Assembly: GCA_947254465.1 (NCBI GenBank)
Contig: CAMYEU010000126.1
Coordinates: 1 to 5,243 of the forward strand
From: an uncultured Gemella sp.
Lineage (GTDB): Bacteria > Bacillota > Bacilli > Staphylococcales > Gemellaceae
Direction of reading: 5' to 3'
Length of the DNA stretch: 5,243 nt
The translations under genes were made by a program, and so were the position numbers. The notes below the pieces were generated by a model, which did not search any database, was not told the origin of the DNA, and saw nothing but the letters and a program-made list of their open reading frames with translations. Shown in pieces: positions 1 to 5,198 of this stretch (position 1 is the first letter of the stretch; the number at the start of each line of letters is the position of its first letter).

Positions 1-17
1 ATGTGTATAAGAGACAG
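1..17 (+). other. Nextera/Tn5 mosaic-end adapter remnant (non-biological)
   Basis: The first 17 bases equal the last 17 bases of the 19-bp Tn5 mosaic end used in Nextera libraries (AGATGTGTATAAGAGACAG). The same mosaic end occurs in inverted orientation near the other end of the window, followed there by Nextera primer sequence. This is untrimmed library adapter, and genomic sequence begins at about base 18. Confidence 0.97.
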
Positions 18-366
18 GAAATATTATTAATATAGTAGAAATTATAAAAATTATAATAAAAGATATCATAATATAAAAATTTATATTATATAATCTCTTT
101 ACATCTTCCATATGTAAAATATCTTTTTGAGAAAACCACTCTGTATTTAACTTATTTTTTTCATTAAGATACCCAAGAAGGTTAGTTGTATTTTCTATTA
201 ACTTATCATATGTTGTATCTATTTTAGGGGCTAAATTTTCTCTTGAATAGAAATTTTTATAAAAATCCAAGTTAAAACAATTGTAAAATATTATTCCTAG
301 TATTGCACTAATAAATAGTGAAAAATTTTGGATAAAAATAAGTGATAATCGTATATATTTGTTCAT
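18..366 (-). CDS. DUF1461/TIGR01906 (Lit-type) integral membrane protein, C-terminal part missing
   Basis: This minus-strand reading frame starts at ATG 366-364 and stays open for 116 codons until the adapter. A strong GGAGG Shine-Dalgarno lies 8 bases upstream. The protein begins MNKYIRLSLIFIQN. It has a hydrophobic segment at about residues 7-29, a polar, probably extracytoplasmic stretch at about 30-95, and a second hydrophobic segment from about 96 to the break. The motif FSQKDILHMEDVKRLY (78-93), just before the second membrane segment, resembles the signature of DUF1461/TIGR01906 proteins. That family includes Lit, the lipoprotein intramolecular transacylase that moves an acyl chain within the diacylglyceryl-cysteine of lipoproteins. 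Family members are about 200-plus residues with several more membrane helices, so roughly half is absent. Family assignment is by motif and topology recall; Lit activity is an inference. The reading frame continues artificially into adapter before base 18. Confidence 0.75.
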
Positions 367-374
367 AAAAAATA

Positions 375-379
375 CCTCC
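375..379 (-). promoter_or_regulatory. Ribosome binding site of the DUF1461 gene
   Basis: GGAGG on the minus strand, 8 bases before the ATG at 366. It is a near-perfect match to the anti-Shine-Dalgarno sequence and fixes the start of the leftward gene. Confidence 0.85.
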
Positions 380-386
380 GTTAAAT

Positions 387-395
387 ATTATAACA
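387..395 (-). promoter_or_regulatory. Extended -10 promoter of the leftward membrane-protein gene
   Basis: On the minus strand the sequence reads TGT-TATAAT, a consensus -10 with the upstream TG of an extended -10 element. No good -35 is seen at 16-18 bp, which extended -10 promoters tolerate. The predicted transcript start is near 380, which leaves a leader of only about 14 bases that is almost entirely the ribosome binding site. Confidence 0.65.
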
Positions 396-407
396 TATAA
401 ATAATAG

Positions 408-430
408 TGAAGCTAAGAAGTTAGCGTTCA
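408..430. repeat. Small inverted repeat in the divergent intergenic region
   Basis: The arms TGAAGCTAA (408-416) and TTAGCGTTCA (421-430) are complementary except for one bulged G, with a 4-base GAAG loop. No T-run follows on either strand, so this is not a typical intrinsic terminator. It covers the -35 region of the leftward promoter, so it could be an operator. No regulator can be named. Confidence 0.45.
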
Positions 431-498
431 ATTTGGTTTACATATTTACAGAATTTAACAAAAAATATAGAATTATAAAAGTTTTTGAGTAAAAAAAG

Positions 499-527
499 TT
501 TAATATTTGCATGATTTATGTTAAAAT
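499..527 (+). promoter_or_regulatory. Probable treR promoter with extended -10
   Basis: The -10 TAAAAT (522-527) is preceded by TATGT, a match to the TRTGn extended -10 motif of Gram-positive bacteria. A weak -35, TTTAAT (499-504), sits 17 bp upstream. A-rich DNA lies further upstream. The predicted start is near 534, giving a leader of about 27 bases before the ATG at 561. Confidence 0.6.
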
Positions 528-550
528 ATATACATATAGTTATTTATTTT

Positions 551-555
551 GGGGG
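551..555 (+). promoter_or_regulatory. treR ribosome binding site
   Basis: GGGGG, 5 bases before ATG 561, is the only purine-rich tract nearby. An in-frame TTG at 549 would have no ribosome binding site upstream and would itself overlap this one, so 561 is the chosen start. Confidence 0.75.
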
Positions 556-560
556 AAATC

Positions 561-1283
561 ATGAATAAGTTTTTTAAGATCTATTTAGAGTTAAGAGAAA
601 AAATAGAGGATAGGCAATATAGGTCTAATTCTCTTTTGCCAAGTGAGAATGAACTCGCAAGAGAATATGATGTTTCTAGGGAAACCATAAGAAAGGCATT
701 GTTATTATTATTAGAAAATGGGTATATCCATAAAATTCAAGGTAAGGGGTCTATAGTTTTGGATGTTCATAGATACAGATTGCCAGTAACAGGACTTTTA
801 AGTTTTAAAGAACGTCGACAATTTCAAGATGTTGAAGCAACAACTAAAGTATTAGTAAATAAAGAAGTTGATGCTCCAGATTTTCTTGTTCGGCTAGGAC
901 TTGTAAAACAAGGTGAGAGACTAATTTATTTAGTTCGACAAAGAATTGTTGATGGTGAAGCAGTAATATTAGATAAAGATTATATAAATAAAAATGCAAT
1001 TGAAGAATTGCCTACAGATCGTGTAGAAGAATCATTATATGAGTATTTAGAAAATGATTTAGGTATAAAAATTTCATATGGGAATAAGGATTTTAAAATA
1101 GAACCAGTTAGTGAGGAAGATACAACATATATTGATTTAAAAGGTCATAAACATATTGCGGTATTGAGAAGTGATGTCTATACAGAAGGAACTGATTTTC
1201 TTCATTACACAGAAAGTCGTCATAGAGTAGATAAATTTCATTTCTCAGAATTTGCTAGAAGAAAAAGTAATAAAATAAACTAA
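561..1283 (+). CDS. treR: Trehalose operon repressor TreR, GntR family (UTRA domain)
   Basis: A 240-residue cytoplasmic transcription factor of the HutC/UTRA branch of GntR regulators. Residues 1-66 form the winged helix-turn-helix: LPSENELAREYDVSRETIRK (26-45) covers the recognition region, and YIHKIQGKGSIV (55-66) is the wing. Residues from about 75 to 234 are the UTRA ligand-binding domain. The blocks LPVTGLLSFKE (74-84), DGEAVILDKDY (131-141) and YTESRHRVDKFHFSEFARR (216-234) closely resemble Bacillus subtilis TreR as I recall it, and the length agrees. B. subtilis TreR represses trehalose uptake and hydrolysis genes and is released by trehalose-6-phosphate; the same role is inferred here. 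No treP or treA adjoins the gene. It has its own promoter and is closed by a terminator, so it appears monocistronic and would act in trans. The start at 561 is set by the ribosome binding site. Confidence 0.88.
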   Translation: MNKFFKIYLELREKIEDRQYRSNSLLPSENELAREYDVSRETIRKALLLLLENGYIHKIQGKGSIVLDVHRYRLPVTGLLSFKERRQFQDVEATTKVLVNKEVDAPDFLVRLGLVKQGERLIYLVRQRIVDGEAVILDKDYINKNAIEELPTDRVEESLYEYLENDLGIKISYGNKDFKIEPVSEEDTTYIDLKGHKHIAVLRSDVYTEGTDFLHYTESRHRVDKFHFSEFARRKSNKIN

Positions 1284-1299
1284 TATAATAATTGTAGAG

Positions 1300-1342
1300 A
1301 AGAGCCCTGAACAAAAAATGTTTGGAGTTCTTTTTTTATTTT
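1300..1342 (+). terminator. Rho-independent terminator after treR
   Basis: The stem GAGCCCTGAACA (1302-1313) pairs with TGTTTGGAGTTC (1319-1330) around an AAAAA loop, with one mismatch and three G-U pairs. Two A-T pairs extend the base of the stem. A T-rich tail (seven T, A, four T) follows directly at 1331-1342. The terminator lies 17 bases after the treR stop and separates treR from the nrd operon. Confidence 0.8.
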
Positions 1343-1487
1343 AGTGAAGAACATTGTCAAAAAATTTTTTTCTTATAGTAGTTTTCTTTTTTATTCCTTT
1401 ATCACTAAATAATAAACTTCACAAATATTAAATTAATATAAAAATTTCCAAAAAAAGAAGCAAACCTTTTCATCGGAAAATTAATCG
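1343..1487. other. AT-rich spacer upstream of the nrd promoter, no gene seen
   Basis: This stretch holds no credible reading frame or RNA gene. It contains an A-tract/T-tract block at 1359-1371, likely to be bent DNA. Two of the TTTCC/GGAAA half-sites also lie here: AATTTCC at 1443-1449 and CGGAAAAT at 1474-1481. The second lies just upstream of the -35 of the nrd promoter. Confidence 0.5.
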
Positions 1488-1516
1488 TTGAAAAAATGAA
1501 AAATAGAGTGTATAAT
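1488..1516 (+). promoter_or_regulatory. Sigma-A promoter of the nrdIEF operon
   Basis: The -35 TTGAAA (1488-1493; 5 of 6 to consensus) and the -10 TATAAT (1511-1516; perfect) are separated by exactly 17 bp. The predicted start is near 1523, about 60 bases before nrdI. This is the strongest promoter in the window. No match to the usual NrdR box pattern was seen around it by eye. Confidence 0.85.
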
Positions 1517-1530
1517 AAATATATATTTGA

Positions 1531-1557
1531 AATTTCCGGGAAATAATCTTCGGAAAT
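1531..1557. promoter_or_regulatory. Candidate operator/leader hairpin of the nrd operon
   Basis: ATTTCC-G-GGAAAT (1532-1544) is a perfect 13-bp palindrome. A further CGGAAAT at 1551-1557 can instead pair with ATTTCCG (1532-1538) across a 12-base loop. The element lies at about +9 to +35 from the predicted transcript start, a repressor-like position, and is also within the leader RNA. It differs from the NrdR, Fur and PerR patterns I know. It matches the CodY consensus AATTTTCWGAAAATT at 11 of 15 positions from 1531, which is weak. The binding factor is unknown. Confidence 0.5.
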
Positions 1558-1573
1558 ATTTTTGTGGGAGTGT

Positions 1574-1577
1574 GAGG
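1574..1577 (+). promoter_or_regulatory. nrdI ribosome binding site
   Basis: GAGG (within GTGAGGAAA), 5 bases before ATG 1583. It decides the start: an in-frame TTG at 1562 would lie upstream of this site and has no ribosome binding site of its own. Confidence 0.8.
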
Positions 1578-1582
1578 AAATA

Positions 1583-1963
1583 ATGAAGATTATTGTTTAT
1601 TCATTGACTGGAAATTGTAAAAGATTTGTAGATATGTGTGAGATTCCCAAAGAAGATGTAATTTATTTACAGGATATTGATTATGATGTGGATTTCGATT
1701 ATATCCTTATAACGCCAACATTTGGCTTTGGAGAAGTACCAGTTGCAGTCTCTAGTTTTTTAGAAGAGAATCATAATCATTTAAAAGGTGTTGTTGGTAG
1801 TGGAAATAAAAATTGGGGTGAACGATTTGCCAATGCTGCTGAAATTATTAGCAGTGAATATAACATTCCGTTACTAATGAAAATTGAATTACATGGTAAT
1901 AAAAAAGATATAAGTGAATTTAAAAAAATATATTTGGAGAGTGTAAAGAATGGAGAAATTTAA
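1583..1963 (+). CDS. nrdI: NrdI, flavodoxin-like class Ib ribonucleotide reductase activator
   Basis: A 126-residue cytoplasmic FMN protein. In class Ib systems reduced NrdI reacts with oxygen and delivers the oxidant to the Mn2 centre of NrdF, creating the tyrosyl radical. The FMN-binding loops are visible: SLTGN (7-11, phosphate loop), TPTFGFGEVP (44-53) and GSGNKNWGERF (72-82). The block YNIPLLMKIELHG (93-105) is also typical of Bacillales NrdI. Length fits the family. The start is ATG 1583, with GAGG 5 bases upstream. It is first in the operon behind the 1488-1516 promoter, and its last 14 bases overlap the start of nrdE in another frame, which suggests coupled translation. No missing motif is seen. 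Confidence 0.95.
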   Translation: MKIIVYSLTGNCKRFVDMCEIPKEDVIYLQDIDYDVDFDYILITPTFGFGEVPVAVSSFLEENHNHLKGVVGSGNKNWGERFANAAEIISSEYNIPLLMKIELHGNKKDISEFKKIYLESVKNGEI

Positions 1964-4040
1964 CCATATTGAACTAAATAATGAAGTAACAAAAAGAGGC
2001 GATAATGGATTTTTCAAATTAGAAAAAGACGTGGAAGCTATTGAAGAATTTCTTCGTGAAGTAGACTTTCGTACAAAGAAATTCAGTTCAGAAATTAAAA
2101 GACTTAGATATTTAGTAGAAGAGAATTTCTACTATAATATTTTTGATAAATATATTGAAGATGAAATTTTAGAATGTTTAGAATTAGCTGCGAACTTCAA
2201 GTTTGAATTTAAGAGTTATATGGCAGCAAGTAAGTTCTATAAGGACTATGCATTAAAAACAAATGATAAAAAACAATATTTAGAAAACTTTAACCAACAC
2301 GTATTTATCGTAGCTATGTACTTAGCTGATGGTGATGTAGCTTTAGCTAAAGAGCTTATGATTGCGATGCTTGAACAAAGATTACAACCGGCAACACCAA
2401 CATTCCTAAATTCAGGAAGAAGTCGTCGCGGTGAATTAGTATCATGTTTCTTATTAGAGGTAGGTGATTCACTTAACTCTATTAACTACATCGATTCAAC
2501 TGCTAAACAACTTTCAAAAATTGGTGGAGGAGTTGCGATTAACTTATCAAAACTACGTGCACGTGGTGAAAGTATTAAAGGTATAAAGGGGGTAGCTAAA
2601 GGTGTTATTCCTGTAGCTAAATCTTTAGAACAAGGTTTTGCATATGCTGATCAACTTGGACAACGTCCAGGAGCTGGAGCGGTATACTTAAATATCTTCC
2701 ACTATGATGTACTAGAATTCTTAGATACTAAGAAAGTTAATGCTGATGAAGAATTGCGTCTTCCAACGATTTCTACAGGTATTATCGTACCATCATTATT
2801 CTTCGATTTAGCTCGTGAGAACAAAGATTTCTATATGTTTGGACCTCATTCAATCTATGAAGAATATGGTTTAGTGTTAGATGATATCGATATTGCTAAA
2901 TACTATGATCAATTTGTAGCGAATGAAAATATTATGAAGCGTAAATTCGATGCTCGTGATATGCTTAACTTAATAGCACAAACTCAATTACAATCAGGAT
3001 ATCCATACTTAATGTTTAAAGACAATGCGAACAAAAACCATGCACTTCGTGAAATTGGACAAGTTAAGATGAGTAACCTATGTACTGAGATTTTCCAATT
3101 ACAAGAAACTTCAGTAATTAAAGATTACGGTGAAGGAGATATCATTAAACGTGATATTTCTTGTAACTTAGCGTCATTAAATATTGTTAATGTAATGGAA
3201 AGCAAAAAAATTAAAGAATCTATTTATTCAGGTATGGATGCATTAACATTTGTAAGTAATTCTACTAAAATCAAAAATGCACCAGGTGTAGTAAAAGCTA
3301 ATGATGAATTCCACTCTGTTGGATTAGGAGCTATGAACCTTAATGGATATTTAGCGAAAAACCTGATAGCTTATGAGAGTGAAGAAGCAAAAGATTTTGC
3401 TAATGTCTTCTTCATGATGATGAACTACTATACGTTAGAACGTTCAATGCAAATTGCTAAAAAACGTAATGAAACATTTAAAGACTTTGAAAAATCAGAT
3501 TACTATAATGGAAGTTACTTCACAAAATATATTGAAAATGACTACTTACCTGTAACTGAAAAAGTGAAAGCACTATTTGAAGGGATTTATATTCCAACAA
3601 AAGACGACTGGAGAAGTCTAAAAAATAGAGTAAAAGAAAATGGTCTATATCATGCATATAGAATGGCTATTGCACCAACTCAAAGTATTTCATATGTTCA
3701 AAACTCAACATCAAGTGTATTACCAATTGTTGATAAAATTGAACGTAGAAGTTACGGAAATGCTGAAACATTCTATCCAATGCCATACTTAAGTCCAAAA
3801 ACTCAATGGTTCTATAAATCTGCATTTACTATGGACCAAATGAAACTTATTGACTTAATGTCAGTTATTCAAGAACACGTAGACCAAGGTATTTCTGTGA
3901 TTTTATTCGTAAATTCTGATATAACAACAAGAGAACTTGCAAGATATTATATTTACGCACATCACAAAGGATTGAAATCACTATATTACACAAGAAACAA
4001 ACTACTTTCAGTAGAAGAATGTACTTCTTGTTCTATATAG
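1950..4040 (+). CDS. nrdE: NrdE, class Ib ribonucleoside-diphosphate reductase catalytic (alpha) subunit
   Basis: A 696-residue cytoplasmic subunit that reduces ribonucleoside diphosphates to deoxyribonucleoside diphosphates, with the radical supplied by NrdF. The N-terminus is short, without a full ATP-cone, as in class Ib. RRGELVSCFLLEVGDSLNS (159-177) carries redox cysteine C166. The finger loop MSNLCTEIFQLQ (374-385) holds N376, radical cysteine C378 and E380. RDISCNLASLN (401-411) carries the partner cysteine C405. Y679-Y680 are the radical-transfer tyrosines, and the tail ECTSCSI has the shuttle cysteines C691 and C694. These lie 4-5 residues before the B. subtilis positions I recall, consistent with a slightly shorter protein. 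GGAGAG (1936-1941), 8 bases upstream, supports ATG 1950. The frame is unbroken, with no intron or intein. Sequence is close to staphylococcal NrdE as remembered. Confidence 0.97.
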   Translation: MEKFNHIELNNEVTKRGDNGFFKLEKDVEAIEEFLREVDFRTKKFSSEIKRLRYLVEENFYYNIFDKYIEDEILECLELAANFKFEFKSYMAASKFYKDYALKTNDKKQYLENFNQHVFIVAMYLADGDVALAKELMIAMLEQRLQPATPTFLNSGRSRRGELVSCFLLEVGDSLNSINYIDSTAKQLSKIGGGVAINLSKLRARGESIKGIKGVAKGVIPVAKSLEQGFAYADQLGQRPGAGAVYLNIFHYDVLEFLDTKKVNADEELRLPTISTGIIVPSLFFDLARENKDFYMFGPHSIYEEYGLVLDDIDIAKYYDQFVANENIMKRKFDARDMLNLIAQTQLQSGYPYLMFKDNANKNHALREIGQVKMSNLCTEIFQLQETSVIKDYGEGDIIKRDISCNLASLNIVNVMESKKIKESIYSGMDALTFVSNSTKIKNAPGVVKANDEFHSVGLGAMNLNGYLAKNLIAYESEEAKDFANVFFMMMNYYTLERSMQIAKKRNETFKDFEKSDYYNGSYFTKYIENDYLPVTEKVKALFEGIYIPTKDDWRSLKNRVKENGLYHAYRMAIAPTQSISYVQNSTSSVLPIVDKIERRSYGNAETFYPMPYLSPKTQWFYKSAFTMDQMKLIDLMSVIQEHVDQGISVILFVNSDITTRELARYYIYAHHKGLKSLYYTRNKLLSVEECTSCSI

Positions 4041-4044
4041 AAAA

Positions 4045-4050
4045 GAGAGG
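4045..4050 (+). promoter_or_regulatory. nrdF ribosome binding site with long spacing
   Basis: GAGAGG is the only good Shine-Dalgarno between nrdE and nrdF, but 14 bases separate it from ATG 4065, longer than the usual 5-9 or so. No ATG, GTG or TTG occurs in frame closer to it; the codon just before the ATG is ATT. The ATG still gives the conserved N-terminus MKAVNWNK, so the start stands and the spacing is the oddity. Confidence 0.65.
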
Positions 4051-4064
4051 AAAAATTACTAATT

Positions 4065-5033
4065 ATGAAAGCAGTAAACTGGAATAAACAAGATGACCTA
4101 ACTTTCATGTATTGGCGTCAAAATATTGCACAATTTTGGGTTGATACTGAGTTTAAAGTGTCAAAAGATATTAAAAGTTGGAATGAAGATTTAAACGATA
4201 AAGAACGTGAAGCTTATAAAAAAGTATTAGCTGGTTTAACTGGTCTTGATACTCAACAAGGAGATAAAGGTATGCCACTTGTATCTTTACATACTGAAGA
4301 TATGAGAAAACAAGCTGTTTATAGTTTTATGGGAATGATGGAGCAAATTCACGCGAAAAGTTATTCTACGATCTTTACATCATTAATTCCCTCACAAGAA
4401 ACAGACTACTTACTAGATGAGTGGGTTCCAAGTAATCCAGAACTTCAATTTAAAGCGAAATTAATCGAAGATTATTATATGAGATTATTTAAGCCAGAAG
4501 TGCCAACATATGACTTATACATGGCTCGTGTAGCGTCTGTATTCTTAGAGAGTTATATTTTCTACAGTGGGTTCTTCTATCCATTATATTTAGCTGGACA
4601 AGGTAAAGTAACTACTTCTGGAGAAATTATTCGTAAAATCTTATTAGATGAAACTATCCACGGAAGTTTTACAGGATTCGATGCTCAAGAAATCTTTAGA
4701 ACTCTTACTCAAGAAGAGCAAGAACGTGCTGAAAAAGAAATGTATAAACTACTATTAGATTTATACGAAAATGAGTTGAAATATACTAAAGATATATATG
4801 ATGAAATTGGTTTATATGAAGAAGTAAAAGATTATGTTGAATATAATGCTAACCGTGCATTAGCTAACTTAGGATACCCGGGGTACTTTGAAGATAAAGA
4901 AATTAACCCAATTATTGAAAATGCGATGAATACAAATACTAAGAACCATGACTTCTTCAGTGTTAAAGGTGATGGATATGTAGTTAGTATGAATGTTGAA
5001 TCAATTGAAGATGAGGATTTCATTTTTGAATAG
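4065..5033 (+). CDS. nrdF: NrdF, class Ib ribonucleotide reductase radical (beta) subunit
   Basis: A 322-residue helical ferritin-like subunit that houses the dimetal/tyrosyl-radical cofactor (Mn or Fe; Mn is likely in vivo when NrdI is present) and passes the radical to NrdE. All six expected metal ligands are visible: D62 (LTGLDTQQGD), E93 and H96 (MEQIHAKSY), E162 (VFLESYIFYSGF), and E196 and H199 (LLDETIHG). The radical tyrosine is Y100, in the E-x2-H-x3-Y spacing of the family. A metal-ligand set and tyrosine this complete argue against the class Ie variants that lack carboxylate ligands. The acidic C-terminal tail (IEDEDFIFE) is where beta subunits dock on the alpha subunit. Length is normal. 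It starts 24 bases after nrdE and belongs to the same transcript. Confidence 0.97.
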   Translation: MKAVNWNKQDDLTFMYWRQNIAQFWVDTEFKVSKDIKSWNEDLNDKEREAYKKVLAGLTGLDTQQGDKGMPLVSLHTEDMRKQAVYSFMGMMEQIHAKSYSTIFTSLIPSQETDYLLDEWVPSNPELQFKAKLIEDYYMRLFKPEVPTYDLYMARVASVFLESYIFYSGFFYPLYLAGQGKVTTSGEIIRKILLDETIHGSFTGFDAQEIFRTLTQEEQERAEKEMYKLLLDLYENELKYTKDIYDEIGLYEEVKDYVEYNANRALANLGYPGYFEDKEINPIIENAMNTNTKNHDFFSVKGDGYVVSMNVESIEDEDFIFE

Positions 5034-5042
5034 GTAAGTGAT

Positions 5043-5198
5043 ATGAAAATTTTATTAGTTAGACACGGCGAAACAGATTATAATAAAAATAGATTAATCC
5101 AAGGTCACAGTGACATTGAATTAAATGAAACTGGTAGAAATCAAGCGACTTCTGCGGGAGAAAAGCTAAGTGATCACAATATCGATTATGCTTTTAGT
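5043..5198 (+). CDS. Histidine phosphatase family protein (phosphoglycerate-mutase-like), 3' end missing
   Basis: An open frame of 52 codons starting at ATG 5043, cut by the contig end. It begins MKILLVRHGETDYNKN, the N-terminal signature of the histidine phosphatase superfamily. R7-H8-G9 is the RHG motif and H8 the expected phospho-accepting histidine. LIQGHSDIELNETGRNQA (19-36) is the usual second block. Members are typically near 200 residues, so about a quarter is present. Substrate cannot be told from this fragment: cofactor-dependent mutases, broad phosphatases and CobC-like enzymes share this start. Only 9 bases separate it from the nrdF stop, with no terminator between. A weak AGG-containing ribosome binding site (5032-5034) overlaps that stop, so it is probably co-transcribed with nrdIEF. 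The TGA at 5217-5219 lies in adapter and is not the real stop. Confidence 0.88.

Noticed and set aside
549..560. TTG at 549 as the treR start
   Set aside because: It would place the GGGGG ribosome binding site inside the gene and has none upstream; ATG 561 gives the family N-terminus.
1354..1379. TTGTCA and TATAGT as a second nrd promoter
   Set aside because: The spacing is only 14 bp, too short for sigma-A, and a far better promoter lies at 1488-1516.
1405..1473. A 22-residue minus-strand peptide (begins MKRFASFFGN) in the spacer before nrdI
   Set aside because: No ribosome binding site precedes the ATG, there is no clear promoter, and short hydrophobic frames are expected by chance in such AT-rich DNA.
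1562..1582. TTG at 1562 as the nrdI start
   Set aside because: The added residues (MWECEEI) are not part of NrdI proteins, and they encode the ribosome binding site for ATG 1583.
1284..1582. An NrdR box upstream of nrdI
   Set aside because: I looked for the ACACwATATATwGTGT-like palindrome and found only AT-rich stretches without the flanking ACA/TGT symmetry.
1950..4040. Intron, intein or frameshift in nrdE, which are common in some relatives
   Set aside because: The frame is continuous at the normal length, and all catalytic blocks follow one another at usual spacing.
4832..5023. A 63-codon open frame on the minus strand inside nrdF
   Set aside because: It lies wholly within the conserved C-terminal part of nrdF, has no recognisable domain and is a by-product of the codon use of the real gene.
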